DNA of 64,000 bases from Polynucleobacter sp. MG-5-Ahmo-C2. GTDB lineage: Bacteria; Pseudomonadota; Gammaproteobacteria; Burkholderiales; Burkholderiaceae. The stretch spans positions 62,001 through 126,000 of the forward strand of contig NZ_CP061304.1 in the NCBI RefSeq assembly GCF_018687735.1, in the 5' to 3' direction. The notes beneath the pieces were generated by a model. The model saw only the letters and a list, made by a program, of their open reading frames with translations, was not told the DNA's origin and made no database searches. Both the position numbers and the translations under genes were made by a program. Position 1 is the stretch's first letter; the number at the start of each line of letters is the position of its first letter. This document shows, in pieces, positions 40,518 through 49,953 of the stretch.

Positions 40518-41279
40518 ATGCTGCTGATTCCTGCAATTGATCTCAAAGACGGCCACTGCGTTCGACTTGAACAAGGCGATATGGATAAAGCCACGGTTTT
40601 CTCTGAGGATCCTGGTGCCATGGCTGCACACTGGATTAGTAAAGGCGCGCGTCGTTTACATCTAGTCGATCTTAATGGCGCATTTGCAGGCAAGCTTAAA
40701 AACGAATCTGCCATCAAATCGATTCTTAAAGCAGTTGGCGATGAGATTCCTGTGCAATTGGGTGGCGGCATTCGTGATCTTGAAACAATTGAGCGTTTAT
40801 TGGATGATGGCATTAGTACTGTGATCATTGGCACTGCCGCAGTGAAGAATCCTGGTTTTGTACAAGACGCATGCACTGCATTTCCTGGCCATGTCATGGT
40901 CGGCTTAGATGCACGTGACGGCAAGGTGGCTACAGATGGTTGGAGCAAGATCACCGGACATGAAGTGATTGATCTTGCTAAGAAGTTTGAAGACTGGGGT
41001 GTTGAGGCGATCATCTATACCGACATTGGTCGTGATGGCATGCTCAAGGGTGTCAATATTGAGGCCACCATTAAGCTCGCTCAGGCTATTCGTATTCCAG
41101 TCATTGCGAGTGGCGGCCTCTCGAATAATAAAGATATCGAAGCACTCTGCAAGGCGGAAGAAGAGGGTGTCATGGGTGTTATTGCAGGTCGCTCTATCTA
41201 TGCTGGAGATCTTGATCTTGCGGCCGCTCAAAAATATGCAGACGAGTTAACCCTCCAGTACGCAAAGAAAATTATCTAG
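40518..41279 (+). CDS. hisA: Phosphoribosylformimino-5-aminoimidazole carboxamide ribotide isomerase
   Basis: HisA (253 residues) is a TIM-barrel Amadori isomerase, step four of histidine synthesis. The half-barrel phosphate motifs [19 protein letters not shown] and [18 protein letters not shown] are seen. The catalytic aspartates are in [15 protein letters not shown] (N-terminal) and [12 protein letters not shown] (second half). Its stop overlaps the hisF GTG by one base. Confidence 0.96.
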   Translation: MLLIPAIDLKDGHCVRLEQGDMDKATVFSEDPGAMAAHWISKGARRLHLVDLNGAFAGKLKNESAIKSILKAVGDEIPVQLGGGIRDLETIERLLDDGISTVIIGTAAVKNPGFVQDACTAFPGHVMVGLDARDGKVATDGWSKITGHEVIDLAKKFEDWGVEAIIYTDIGRDGMLKGVNIEATIKLAQAIRIPVIASGGLSNNKDIEALCKAEEEGVMGVIAGRSIYAGDLDLAAAQKYADELTLQYAKKII

Positions 41280-42037
41280 TGTTAACGAAGCGAATCATTC
41301 CTTGCCTCGATGTCACTGCAGGGCGGGTTGTTAAGGGTGTTAACTTCCTTGGTTTGCGCGATGCAGGCGATCCTGTGGAAATCGCTAAACGTTATGACAC
41401 CCAGGGTGCTGACGAACTTACTTTCTTAGATATCACTGCTACATCCGATGGCCGTGATCTTATTTTGCACATCATTGAAGATGTTGCTTCTCAGGTATTT
41501 ATTCCTTTAACTGTTGGTGGGGGTGTACGCGCAGTCGCTGATGTGCGTCGCCTGCTCAATGCTGGCGCAGATAAAGTCAGCATGAATTCCTCTGCAGTTG
41601 CTAACCCAGATTTAGTTTCTGATGCTGCCGCTTATTACGGCTCCCAATGCATTGTGGTCGCAATTGACGCCAAACAAACTGCTGCTGGCAATTGGGAGGT
41701 CTTTACCCATGGCGGCAGAACAGCTACTGGAATTGATGTGGTCGAGTGGGCCAGCGAGGTTGCCAAACGTGGTGCCGGTGAAATTTTGCTGACCAGCATG
41801 AATCGTGACGGTAGTAAAGACGGTTTTGATTTAGCCTTAACTGCGGCCGTGAGCGATGCAGTATCTGTGCCGGTGATCGCATCGGGTGGCGTTGGCAATT
41901 TACAGCATTTAGTCGATGGGATTACTAAAGGCCATGCCGATGCCGTGTTGGCAGCCAGCATTTTTCATTATGGTGAGTACACCGTAGGGCAGGCAAAAGA
42001 ATATATGGCGGCCCAAGGAATTCCCGTTCGTATTTAG
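41279..42037 (+). CDS. hisF: Imidazole glycerol phosphate synthase, cyclase subunit, GTG start
   Basis: HisF (252 residues) is the TIM-barrel partner of HisH and makes imidazoleglycerol phosphate and AICAR. The N-terminus [18 protein letters not shown] carries the first catalytic Asp; the second is in [13 protein letters not shown]. Phosphate motifs are [14 protein letters not shown] and [14 protein letters not shown]. The GTG start at 41279 shares its first base with the hisA stop, implying coupled translation. Confidence 0.96.
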   Translation: MLTKRIIPCLDVTAGRVVKGVNFLGLRDAGDPVEIAKRYDTQGADELTFLDITATSDGRDLILHIIEDVASQVFIPLTVGGGVRAVADVRRLLNAGADKVSMNSSAVANPDLVSDAAAYYGSQCIVVAIDAKQTAAGNWEVFTHGGRTATGIDVVEWASEVAKRGAGEILLTSMNRDGSKDGFDLALTAAVSDAVSVPVIASGGVGNLQHLVDGITKGHADAVLAASIFHYGEYTVGQAKEYMAAQGIPVRI

Positions 42038-42070
42038 GCTGTATTTCTAGATTCGCTGTAAAGTTAGGGC

Positions 42071-42478
42071 ATGAGCAATCTCAAGAGCACCTTCACCCCT
42101 GCCCAGTTGTTACAAGCCGGCGCTTGGCTTGATGCTGTGGCATGGAATGAGCAAGGTTTAGTTCCAGTAATCACACAAGAAGTCGGCAGTAAAGATATCT
42201 TGATGATGGCCTGGATGAATCGCGATGCCTTATTAGCTACCCTGCGTTTAGGCGAGGCGATTTACTGGACACGCTCTCGGCAAAAGCTTTGGCATAAAGG
42301 CGAAGAATCTGGTCACACTCAAAAGGTAAAAGAAATTCGCCTAGATTGCGATGGCGATACGATCTTATTGATGGTTGAGCAAAAGGATGGAATCGCTTGT
42401 CATACCGGAGAGCACAGCTGTTTCTTTTTGCAATGGGACTCTGCTAAATCTGCTTGGGTTGATGAATCCAAAAAGTAG
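42071..42478 (+). CDS. hisI: Phosphoribosyl-AMP cyclohydrolase
   Basis: HisI (135 residues) opens the purine ring of PR-AMP and depends on zinc and magnesium. [47 protein letters not shown] and the zinc-site [13 protein letters not shown] are diagnostic. It is separate from hisE rather than fused as in enterobacteria. Confidence 0.95.
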   Translation: MSNLKSTFTPAQLLQAGAWLDAVAWNEQGLVPVITQEVGSKDILMMAWMNRDALLATLRLGEAIYWTRSRQKLWHKGEESGHTQKVKEIRLDCDGDTILLMVEQKDGIACHTGEHSCFFLQWDSAKSAWVDESKK

Positions 42479-42509
42479 ACCTGCTTGATAAAACACATAA
42501 AATGAAGCA

Positions 42510-42911
42510 ATGACTTGTTCAACCAATAAACCCTCTAATTTAGATTCTGCATTCGCGCATTTAGCCGATGTTGTAGATCAACGTCGTGATGCGTTTAAGG
42601 CGGGACAAGCTGACCCCAAGACTTCCTATACAGCTTTGCTTTTCTCAAAGGGCGATGACGGAATTCTGAAGAAAATTGGTGAAGAAGCAACTGAGGCAGT
42701 CATGGCTGCTAAAGATGCTCGTAACTCCAACTTGGCCGCCGAGCAGCAAAAGCTGTTAGTGGCTGAAATGGCAGACCTGTGGTTTCACTGTCTCATTGCC
42801 TTGTCGCAATTTAACTTGCGGCCAGAAGACGTTATTGCAGAGTTAGATCGTCGCTTAGGAACATCGGGGATAGAAGAGAAGGCAGCCAGAAAAGCATCGG
42901 GTAAGGAATAA
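42510..42911 (+). CDS. hisE: Phosphoribosyl-ATP pyrophosphatase
   Basis: HisE (133 residues) hydrolyses PR-ATP to PR-AMP, step two of the pathway. It is an all-alpha NTP pyrophosphatase; the acidic metal-binding motif [16 protein letters not shown] and [13 protein letters not shown] are seen. Both ends are slightly longer than the core domain (about 100 residues). It closes the his genes and is followed 6 nt later by the HIT gene. Confidence 0.93.
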   Translation: MTCSTNKPSNLDSAFAHLADVVDQRRDAFKAGQADPKTSYTALLFSKGDDGILKKIGEEATEAVMAAKDARNSNLAAEQQKLLVAEMADLWFHCLIALSQFNLRPEDVIAELDRRLGTSGIEEKAARKASGKE

Positions 42912-42917
42912 ATAGGC

Positions 42918-43274
42918 ATGTCACACGATCCAAACTGCCTGTTTTGCAAGATTTCACAAGGCTTAATTCCATCCCAGAAGGTTTATGAGGATGAGGAAAT
43001 CTATGCCTTCAAGGATATTAATCCAGCCGCACCAGTGCATTTTCTAATGATTCCCAAAAAACATATCCCTATGCTGGAGTCGGCAGAAAGCATTGATGCC
43101 CCTTTGCTGGGTAGAATGATGGAATTAGCGCCGCGTCTTGCCAAAGAGCAAGGTTGCCGTCCTGGTAAGGATGGCGGCTTTAGGTTAATGGTGAATAATG
43201 GTGTCGATGGAGGGCAGGAGGTTTATCACTTGCATTTGCATGTGATGGGCGGTCCGCGCCCCTGGAAAAAATAA
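42918..43274 (+). CDS. HIT-family nucleotide-binding protein (HinT-like)
   Basis: A 118-residue histidine-triad protein. The triad HLHLHVMGG is at the C-terminus and [19 protein letters not shown] at the N-terminus is typical of the HINT branch, which hydrolyses adenosine phosphoramidates. In many betaproteobacteria this gene sits between hisE and tatA as here. Its link to histidine synthesis is positional only. Confidence 0.91.
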   Translation: MSHDPNCLFCKISQGLIPSQKVYEDEEIYAFKDINPAAPVHFLMIPKKHIPMLESAESIDAPLLGRMMELAPRLAKEQGCRPGKDGGFRLMVNNGVDGGQEVYHLHLHVMGGPRPWKK

Positions 43275-43290
43275 TCCAAGGAGATTTAAG

Positions 43291-43512
43291 ATGGGCTCAT
43301 TTAGCATTTGGCATTGGTTAATTGTTTTGGTCATCGTGATGTTGGTATTTGGTACCAAGAAATTGCGTAATATCGGCCAAGATCTAGGCGGCGCTGTAAA
43401 AGGCTTTAAAGATGGTATGAAGACATCCGAAGAGCCTAAGGAACAAATTCAGCAAAGTAGTGCAACAGGAGAAAAGACTGTTGACGTGCAAGCCAAAGAC
43501 CTCAACAAGTGA
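43291..43512 (+). CDS. tatA: Sec-independent translocase subunit TatA
   Basis: TatA (73 residues): one N-terminal TM helix (about 4-21, [17 protein letters not shown]), the hinge [19 protein letters not shown] with an amphipathic helix, and a charged tail. TatA oligomers form the pore for folded twin-arginine substrates. CAAGGAG lies upstream of the ATG. It is the first gene of tatABC. Confidence 0.95.
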   Translation: MGSFSIWHWLIVLVIVMLVFGTKKLRNIGQDLGGAVKGFKDGMKTSEEPKEQIQQSSATGEKTVDVQAKDLNK

Positions 43513-43561
43513 TTCCTGATGGCGCAATAGAAACCCATGTGGTTTATAGAAGACTGCTGAA

Positions 43562-44038
43562 ATGATTGATCTTGGGGTTTCAAAACTTGCGCTTATCGCA
43601 GTAGTTGCTTTAGTCGTAGTGGGCCCAGAGCGCCTACCAAAAATTGCCCGTATGGCGGGGAATTTATTTGGTCGTGCACAGCGTTATATGGCCGACATTA
43701 AATCCGAGGTGAATCGCCAGATGGAAGTTGAGGAATTTAAAAAGTTCCGCGAAGAAAGTGCATCCGCTCTCAAGGAGGTTGAGAACAGTATTCATTCAAC
43801 CGTTCAAGAGGCTAATACCCACCTCAGTGATCAGGCTGATATTTTTGAAACCAGTTTTGAGAAATTGCCACTTGATGAGAGAGCCGTGTGGGATAAGACT
43901 AAGCGTCAAGGTCGCAATAGCTGGGGCGTCAGACGTGCGGCTAGACCAATCTGGTTCAAGCGCTCGGCAGGTGTGCGGACACGCGTTCAATCGGGTGCTG
44001 CCAGAATGAAGCGCTTTCATCACAGCAGTATCAAATAA
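43562..44038 (+). CDS. tatB: Sec-independent translocase subunit TatB
   Basis: TatB (158 residues) has one N-terminal TM helix with the family motif MIDLGVSKLALIAVVALVVV, then GPERLPKIARMAGNLFGRAQ and a long amphipathic helix; the C-terminal half is basic and poorly conserved. With TatC it forms the receptor for twin-arginine signal peptides, such as that of PetA in this window. Confidence 0.94.
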   Translation: MIDLGVSKLALIAVVALVVVGPERLPKIARMAGNLFGRAQRYMADIKSEVNRQMEVEEFKKFREESASALKEVENSIHSTVQEANTHLSDQADIFETSFEKLPLDERAVWDKTKRQGRNSWGVRRAARPIWFKRSAGVRTRVQSGAARMKRFHHSSIK

Positions 44039-44065
44039 ATAAAGCCAGAATAAAAATACTTTCGC

Positions 44066-44860
44066 ATGTCAGAAAATAATTCCACTGAAGATTCAGGTTT
44101 GCAAGAATCTTTTCTTTCGCATTTATTTGAGTTGCGTGATCGTGTCATCAAATCTGCTATAGCAATTATTGTTGTGTTTGTTTGCCTGGTGTATTGGGCG
44201 CCAGATATTTTCCATTTGTTTTCACAGCCACTGCTAGATTCATTACCGGTGGGCGGCAAGATGATCGTGACGGATGTCACGGGATCTTTCTTTGTGCCCA
44301 TGAAGGTCACTATGCTCGTTGCCTTCATCATTGCATTGCCAGTAGTCATGTATCAGTTGTGGGCCTTTATTGCGCCAGGCTTGTACATGCATGAGCGCAA
44401 ATTGGTAATTCCATTGGTTGTAAGTAGCTATAGCTTATTTATCTTCGGCATGGCATTTGCCTATTTTTTGGTATTTCCGACCGTGTTTAATTTCATGGCC
44501 AGCTATAACGCACCGCTGGGTGCAGAGATGTCCACTGATATCGATAAATATCTCAGCTTTGCTATGAATACCTTTTTGGCCTTTGGTATTACTTTTGAAG
44601 TGCCTGTAGTGGTAGTTGTCTTAGTGCGCATGGGCATGGTGCCTTTGGCCAAGTTGAAAGAGATCCGTCCCTATGTGATTGTGGGCGCCTTTGTGATCTC
44701 TGCAGTCGTTACGCCACCCGACGTACTCTCACAACTGCTGCTGGCTGTTCCGATGACCTTACTTTATGAGTTAGGCCTATTGGTTGCGCGCTTTTATGTG
44801 CCCAAGCCTGCCGATGATGGGGCTAGCAAAGAAGATCAAGCCAGCTCAGCATCGGCTTGA
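44066..44860 (+). CDS. tatC: Sec-independent translocase subunit TatC
   Basis: TatC (264 residues, about six TM helices) recognises the twin-arginine motif. The N-terminal FLSHLFELRDRVIKS and LSFAMNTFLAFGITFEVPVVVV are typical, as is VVTPPDVLSQLLLAVPMTLLYELG. The 3' end overlaps the convergent Sel1-like gene by 25 bp, so no terminator separates them. Confidence 0.95.
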   Translation: MSENNSTEDSGLQESFLSHLFELRDRVIKSAIAIIVVFVCLVYWAPDIFHLFSQPLLDSLPVGGKMIVTDVTGSFFVPMKVTMLVAFIIALPVVMYQLWAFIAPGLYMHERKLVIPLVVSSYSLFIFGMAFAYFLVFPTVFNFMASYNAPLGAEMSTDIDKYLSFAMNTFLAFGITFEVPVVVVVLVRMGMVPLAKLKEIRPYVIVGAFVISAVVTPPDVLSQLLLAVPMTLLYELGLLVARFYVPKPADDGASKEDQASSASA

Positions 44861-46296
44861 TTTTTAGAGCCCTTAGAAAAAGTAGCTATTAGCCAATTGG
44901 TAACGCGATCAAAATGGTAACGTCTTTGGCGTAAGTTACCTTCTATCTCTAAATCAGAACCAGCAAATGCTTTACCTGCTGCTAATAAGGCGCGACGCTG
45001 CTGAATTGTTTCAATCTGAATGAGTCGCGGCAAGATCTTTGGGAGTTCCCAGCGAATATCAACCACTACACAGTGCTCATGTTGCAGCTGACCTACGTCG
45101 CAGAGTAGCAATTCTGCTTTGCTGAAATTAAATTGATTGGCGATGACGATGCGGTGGCATAAGAGCAGCCAATCTTCATCCAATTTATGTTCAGCATGAT
45201 GGTTGATAGCGTGTTCAGCATATTGCGCCAGTTCAAACCACTCATTGGATTTGATATTGGGGCAGCTCTCTAAAATTTTGCTGAGTAATTCTTTTGCTTC
45301 TGCTACGCCTTGTTGGTGTGCCTGCCATACCCAATACGACGCTTGCAAGCCGCGCACTTTTTCTTCGGACTTTTCACGTTTGCGCCAAAGATTGGCGCCT
45401 TTCCGCAACTGGGCTTCTGCGTGACCAAGATCGGCAGCACGATCAAAGCAGCGATCACTTTCTGCGGCGTTGTAGCCAGAAAATTGTGGACGGCGATAAA
45501 TTTCACCAAGTACATACCAAGCATCGCGATCACCATCTTTAGCTGCGAGCTCCAACCAGTGCGCCGCTTTCTTAAGAGAGGCATTTGACTTAGTATCGCT
45601 GCCATCTAGTTGTGCAAGGCGCAGACCTAATGTCAGTTTTGCAATGGTCAACCCGTGCTCGGCAGCTTGCAGTAAAGCTTCTTCATCTTGCTTGTCGAGC
45701 CACGCATTCCATAAAGAAGATAGCACTTCATTTTTTGGTTGTAATTTAATCAGCAGTTCTTTTGCAGAGACTGTGAATGGAGAATCTATTTCAGAAAGTT
45801 CTTGTAGGTAGTCCCGAGCCAATTTTTGCAGGTCTGCGAAATCTAGATTAATGATCTGTTCAAGTGCAGGGACTGTCGTTGATTTGTTTATCCAGTCAAC
45901 CAACTGTGATTGAGTTTCTTGGTAAGTTGGATTTATTAAAAGATTGGCTAGCTGCCACTTCGCCGCAAGGCTGGATTTATCTTGAGCAGTTTTTTCTGCC
46001 AATTGCCAAAATGAAGCCCAGCCGAATCCAAAGGCAGGGCTATTAAACGTCTCTGCCAATGGAATATTGGCCACTTGTGTGAAAAGTTCAGAAATTTCGT
46101 AAGTTATTGAGTGTTGGTCATCAAGTGCTTGATTTTTAATAGAAAAATAAGATTTTTCTAGCCAAATCAGTGCATTGCCGGGTTGAATGGGGGTTTTAAA
46201 TGCCCCAGTCATGTAGGCTTCCGCTAATTTTTGTTGCGCCAATACATCACCTAAGCGGGCAGAACTGAGGATTTTTAGGAATTCGCGACTTGCCAT
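44836..46296 (-). CDS. Sel1/TPR-like repeat protein
   Basis: A 486-residue, mostly helical protein without a signal peptide. Sel1-type repeat units are visible in the middle: AAHWLELAAKDGDRDAWYVLGEIY, then CFDRAADLGHAEAQLRKGANLW and YWVWQAHQQGVAEAKELL (each shortened here in naming only by position, about residues 235-345). Such repeats serve protein binding; no enzyme motif is seen. It is divergent from the porin, and a perfect palindrome abuts its ATG in place of a Shine-Dalgarno. Function unknown. Confidence 0.75.
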   Translation of the reverse strand: MASREFLKILSSARLGDVLAQQKLAEAYMTGAFKTPIQPGNALIWLEKSYFSIKNQALDDQHSITYEISELFTQVANIPLAETFNSPAFGFGWASFWQLAEKTAQDKSSLAAKWQLANLLINPTYQETQSQLVDWINKSTTVPALEQIINLDFADLQKLARDYLQELSEIDSPFTVSAKELLIKLQPKNEVLSSLWNAWLDKQDEEALLQAAEHGLTIAKLTLGLRLAQLDGSDTKSNASLKKAAHWLELAAKDGDRDAWYVLGEIYRRPQFSGYNAAESDRCFDRAADLGHAEAQLRKGANLWRKREKSEEKVRGLQASYWVWQAHQQGVAEAKELLSKILESCPNIKSNEWFELAQYAEHAINHHAEHKLDEDWLLLCHRIVIANQFNFSKAELLLCDVGQLQHEHCVVVDIRWELPKILPRLIQIETIQQRRALLAAGKAFAGSDLEIEGNLRQRRYHFDRVTNWLIATFSKGSKNQADAELA

Positions 46297-46312
46297 ATGA
46301 CAATTTTGTCAT
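46297..46312. promoter_or_regulatory. ATGACAA-TT-TTGTCAT inverted repeat at the Sel1-like start
   Basis: ATGACAA (46297-46303) and TTGTCAT (46306-46312) are exact reverse complements two bases apart, directly against the start codon of the minus-strand gene at 46296. Size and symmetry are like an operator for a dimeric regulator. It occupies the place of the ribosome-binding site. No second copy was noticed in the window. Confidence 0.4.
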
Positions 46313-46385
46313 CTAGAAGCCCTAAAAGACAGAAATCAAAACCCTTGTTGCCGAGATACAACGAAGAAAGCCAAAAAACTACCTT

Positions 46386-46413
46386 TTGACAAGCAAAAAG
46401 AGCTCCTAAATAC
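46386..46413 (+). promoter_or_regulatory. Candidate porin promoter
   Basis: TTGACA (46386-46391) is a perfect -35 hexamer. A -10 lies at TAAATA (46407-46412, 15-nt spacer) or AAATAC (46408-46413, 16-nt spacer), so spacing is short. The predicted leader to the ATG at 46504 is about 85 nt, long enough for post-transcriptional control as often seen for porins. The ribosome-binding site is GGAG at 46491-46494. Confidence 0.4.
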
Positions 46414-46503
46414 CCTTACCCTCAGTCTAGAAGGACAAAACCAGCAAAATTCATTGGTCCCAGTCTTATCGGGCATTACTTTTAATTTTTGGAGATTTAA
46501 AGA

Positions 46504-47817
46504 ATGAAAAAATCGCTATTAGCAGTTGCAGCTTTAGGTGCTTTTGCATCTGCTGCTCAAGCTCAGTCCAGCGTAACCGTTTACGGTGTAATGGACGTTG
46601 GCTACGTTGGTTCTAACAACCGCATTGCCAACAACACTGCCGTAAATACTGGTACTGTTTCAAGAAACACAGCAAGCGCATTTGCTGACGCAGCTGAAAG
46701 CACATCACGTTTGGGTTTCAAGGGTACTGAAGATTTGGGCGGCGGTTTGTCTGCATTCTTCACTATTGAAACTGCAATTACTCCAAACGTACAAAACGCA
46801 ATTTCTTCTTCAACATCAGCTAACCGTCAAACATTTGCTGGCTTGAAAAAGAACGGCATCGGTTCCTTCGCTTTTGGTACACAGTACACAACTATTCATA
46901 ACGCTGTTGCGGCATCAGATCCTGGCGCTCAAAACAACATGATGGGTAACGTTATTTATGACAAGATTACTGCCGGCGTTTCAGTAGCTGGTGGTACAGG
47001 CACCACTACTGCTGGTTCATGGCAATATGCTGGTAACCAGAACAATACTTCTTACACAGTTCGTGGCAATAACATGTTGACTCTTCAGTCAGACACGTTT
47101 GCTGGCTTTCAGGCTAACGCGTTCTACTTGTTGAATAATCAAAACGCTAACCAGAGTACTACTGTATCTGGTAACAACACTACTATTTCCGGTGGCTCTA
47201 CAAACCACAGCGGTTTTGGTTTGGGCGCAAACTACAACTGGCAAAAATTATTGGTAACTGCTAACTTCCAACAGTTCACTGATAAGGCTCCGTACACACA
47301 AACTGGAACTAATCAACTTTACACATCAGGAAACCCAATCCAAAACGGTTTCGGTGGAAACTCAGCGGCAGGTACTAATGCTAAAGATAACCAGCAATAC
47401 TATGCTGCTACTTATGACTTTGGTATCTTGAAGGCCTATGTACAGTACGTAAATCGTAAGACTATGGATGTGAACAATCCAAATAACTACGTTGCACGTA
47501 CCGCACAGCAGATCGGTATTCGTTCTTTTGTTACTCCAGCTATTGAAGCTTGGGCAAGTGGCGGTATGGGTAAGTTGACTGTTTCTAATGCATACACTGG
47601 TAGCAATGCATTTGTTGTTAATACCGCAGGAACAGGTAGCAATGCCGCTGGTTTCGGCGCTTTCCAACTGGGTTCCAATTACTGGTTGAGCAAGCGTACA
47701 AACTTGTATGCGATCTATGGTCAGCAATACACTCGTAACCAGTCATGGACTACGAATGGCAACCCAACAAGCTATAACAGCAACGCCTACGCTTTAGGCT
47801 TGCGTCATACTTTCTAA
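46504..47817 (+). CDS. Outer-membrane porin (Gram-negative general porin, Porin_4 type)
   Basis: A 437-residue porin with a signal peptide (about 1-20, ending AQAQ), then SSVTVYGVMDVGYVG, the common first strand of betaproteobacterial trimeric porins. SRLGFKGTEDLGGGLSAFF, GSFAFGTQYT and the terminal strand ALGLRHTF with the C-terminal phenylalanine required by the BAM machinery are present. It is rich in Asn, Thr and Gly with alternating strands. Strong Shine-Dalgarno, long leader and a strong terminator suggest high expression. Pore selectivity cannot be read from the sequence. Confidence 0.93.
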   Translation: MKKSLLAVAALGAFASAAQAQSSVTVYGVMDVGYVGSNNRIANNTAVNTGTVSRNTASAFADAAESTSRLGFKGTEDLGGGLSAFFTIETAITPNVQNAISSSTSANRQTFAGLKKNGIGSFAFGTQYTTIHNAVAASDPGAQNNMMGNVIYDKITAGVSVAGGTGTTTAGSWQYAGNQNNTSYTVRGNNMLTLQSDTFAGFQANAFYLLNNQNANQSTTVSGNNTTISGGSTNHSGFGLGANYNWQKLLVTANFQQFTDKAPYTQTGTNQLYTSGNPIQNGFGGNSAAGTNAKDNQQYYAATYDFGILKAYVQYVNRKTMDVNNPNNYVARTAQQIGIRSFVTPAIEAWASGGMGKLTVSNAYTGSNAFVVNTAGTGSNAAGFGAFQLGSNYWLSKRTNLYAIYGQQYTRNQSWTTNGNPTSYNSNAYALGLRHTF

Positions 47818-47860
47818 TTTACTGCTAGCGTAAGCTAGTAATAATTAGTTGCGAAGCATC

Positions 47861-47893
47861 AAAACCCGCTACAGAAATGTAGCGGGTTTTTTT
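47861..47893 (+). terminator. Porin terminator
   Basis: AAAACCCGCTACA (47861-47873) and TGTAGCGGGTTTT (47878-47890) form a perfect 13-bp stem around GAAA, followed by more T. A second small hairpin (CTAGC 47825-47829 with GCTAG 47834-47838, GTAA loop) lies between stop codon and terminator and could protect the 3' end of the mRNA. Confidence 0.94.
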
Positions 47894-47960
47894 ATGTTAA
47901 TCCTAATTTAGCGCCTAAAATTAAGTTTGAAAATCATCGGGTAAAGACAATTCGAAGCAA

Positions 47961-49937
47961 ATGGCCTCCAAAATCCAAGCGCTACTATCGCGTGCAACGC
48001 AAACTTTCCAGGAGGGGCAATTGGAGGCCGCTGGAAAATTATTGTTAGAAGTGCTAGATATAGAGCATGAAAATATAGCTGCCAAGGAGTTGCTGGCGTA
48101 TGTTTATGGCAGCAAAGGTGATGAGCTTCATGCTCGGCAGTTATTAAGAGAGGTCGTAGGTAGCCCTGACGCCTCATTAACTGCACTATACGAGTATGGA
48201 GCATTATTGCTTAATAGCTCTCCAGATGAGGCTATTAACCCCCTAGAGAGAGCGCTAGCGATTCAACCACACTCTTTTGAGGTGCTGCATGATTTAGCTA
48301 CTGCATATGCATTTACGGGTAGGAAAAAAGAAGCTATAGAAAAGTACACTTTAGCAGCTAAATTAAATGGTAATTCTAGCGAATTGTTTTACAACATCGG
48401 GTGCCTTCATGAAGAGTTATTTGACTTCGAAAAGGCAAATTTATGTTACAGAAAGTCATTAAGCCTCGACCCTCAATTTGCTCGGCCTCTTATAAATCTG
48501 GGTTTGAATCTGAATCAGGCTGGTAAATATGATGAAGGAATTGCATTACTTGAGAAAGCTCATGCACTTCAGCCGGATGTAGATTTTATTTTTGGCCACA
48601 TAATTCACGGAAAGATGCAGATAGGCTTTTGGGCAAACTATGAAAAAGATCTTGAAAGATTAAAGAATAACGTTAGCAATGGACAGAGAATAATTCATCC
48701 TCTGAATTTTTTGAGTTTAGTAGATGACCCATATCTTCAGCAGCGAGCAGCTGAAATTTATGCCCAATCTAGGCCGCACGGATCTCCACATATTCGAGAG
48801 CTCAATCAGCAGAAAAATAAAAAAATTAGAGTTGCTTATTTTTCTGCTGATTTTCAGAACCATCCGGTAACGCATTTAACTGCTGAACTGTACGAGTTGC
48901 ACGATAAAGATATTTTTGAAATATATGCATTTTCATCTGGCTTCAAAACCAATGATGAACAAAGACTTCGATTAATGAAATCTTTTGATGAGTTCATTGA
49001 TATCCTTAGTCTTTCTGATGATGAAGTAATCTCCCTTGCTAAATCTAAGGGAATTGATATTGCCGTAGATTTGGGAGGGTACACGGATAAGGCCCGCATC
49101 GGAGTGTTTGAGAAGCGGGTTGCCCCAGTTCAAGTAAGTTACCTTGGGTATTTAGGAACTCTTGGATCCTCATGTATGGATTACATTTTTGCAGATCACA
49201 ATGTAATCCCAATTGAAAGTCAAAAGTTTTTCTCTGAAAAGATTGCCTACCTACCTCAGGGTTACCAAATCAATGATCGTCAAAGAGTTATAGCCAATAG
49301 TAAATTTACGCGTGCTCAATTTAATTTGCCAGATGAGGGCTTTATATTTTGCAGCTTTAATAATAGTTACAAGATTAATCCGGAGGTTTTTTCTAGTTGG
49401 TGTCGGATTCTCAAGAGGGTTGATGGTAGTGTTTTGTGGTTATATGAGTCGAATAGGTGGATTGCAGAGAATCTTCGCAGGGAGGCTGAGTTCAGAGGTG
49501 TGGATCCGTCTAGGCTAATATTTAGTGGGGTTTTACCCGTACCCGAATATTTGGCGAGATATAGGCTAGCAGATTTATTTTTGGATACCTTCCCCTATAA
49601 CGCGGGGACCACTGCAAGTGATGCCTTGTGGTCCGGCCTGCCAGTACTTACGCGATCTGGAAAATCTTTTCCTAGCAGAATGGCGGGAAGTATTTTGAAG
49701 GCGATAGATTTGCCGGAGCTTATTACTTATTCGATTGGTGAATATGAAGAGTTTGCCGTGGAGTTGGCGACCCATAGATCAAAATTGCAATGCATCAGAA
49801 AAAAGATAGAGGCCAATAGGATGTCTGCGCCACTTTTTGATTCTCCCCAAACCACCAAAAACATTGAGAGGGCATTTCAAATAATGTACTCACGATATCT
49901 CGATGGTAAGGATCCCGAGAATATCGAGCTAGTCTAA
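47961..49937 (+). CDS. TPR protein with GT41 (O-GlcNAc transferase/SPINDLY-type) domain
   Basis: A 658-residue protein: N-terminal TPR repeats (about 5-215, such as EALNDLATAY-like units, e.g. FYNIGCLHEELFDFEKANLC) followed by a GT41 domain (about 285-650). KKIRVAYFSADFQNHPVTHL, VDLGGYTDKARIGVFEKR, PVQVSYLGYLGTLGSSCMDY and LDTFPYNAGTTASDALWSGL match the OGT/SPINDLY catalytic half. It probably transfers a sugar to protein Ser/Thr in the cytosol; donor and target are unknown. Several rows are only 28-30% G+C by hand count, well below neighbours, which suggests acquisition. Confidence 0.87.
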   Translation: MASKIQALLSRATQTFQEGQLEAAGKLLLEVLDIEHENIAAKELLAYVYGSKGDELHARQLLREVVGSPDASLTALYEYGALLLNSSPDEAINPLERALAIQPHSFEVLHDLATAYAFTGRKKEAIEKYTLAAKLNGNSSELFYNIGCLHEELFDFEKANLCYRKSLSLDPQFARPLINLGLNLNQAGKYDEGIALLEKAHALQPDVDFIFGHIIHGKMQIGFWANYEKDLERLKNNVSNGQRIIHPLNFLSLVDDPYLQQRAAEIYAQSRPHGSPHIRELNQQKNKKIRVAYFSADFQNHPVTHLTAELYELHDKDIFEIYAFSSGFKTNDEQRLRLMKSFDEFIDILSLSDDEVISLAKSKGIDIAVDLGGYTDKARIGVFEKRVAPVQVSYLGYLGTLGSSCMDYIFADHNVIPIESQKFFSEKIAYLPQGYQINDRQRVIANSKFTRAQFNLPDEGFIFCSFNNSYKINPEVFSSWCRILKRVDGSVLWLYESNRWIAENLRREAEFRGVDPSRLIFSGVLPVPEYLARYRLADLFLDTFPYNAGTTASDALWSGLPVLTRSGKSFPSRMAGSILKAIDLPELITYSIGEYEEFAVELATHRSKLQCIRKKIEANRMSAPLFDSPQTTKNIERAFQIMYSRYLDGKDPENIELV

Positions 49938-49953
49938 TCAGCATATTCAGTGA

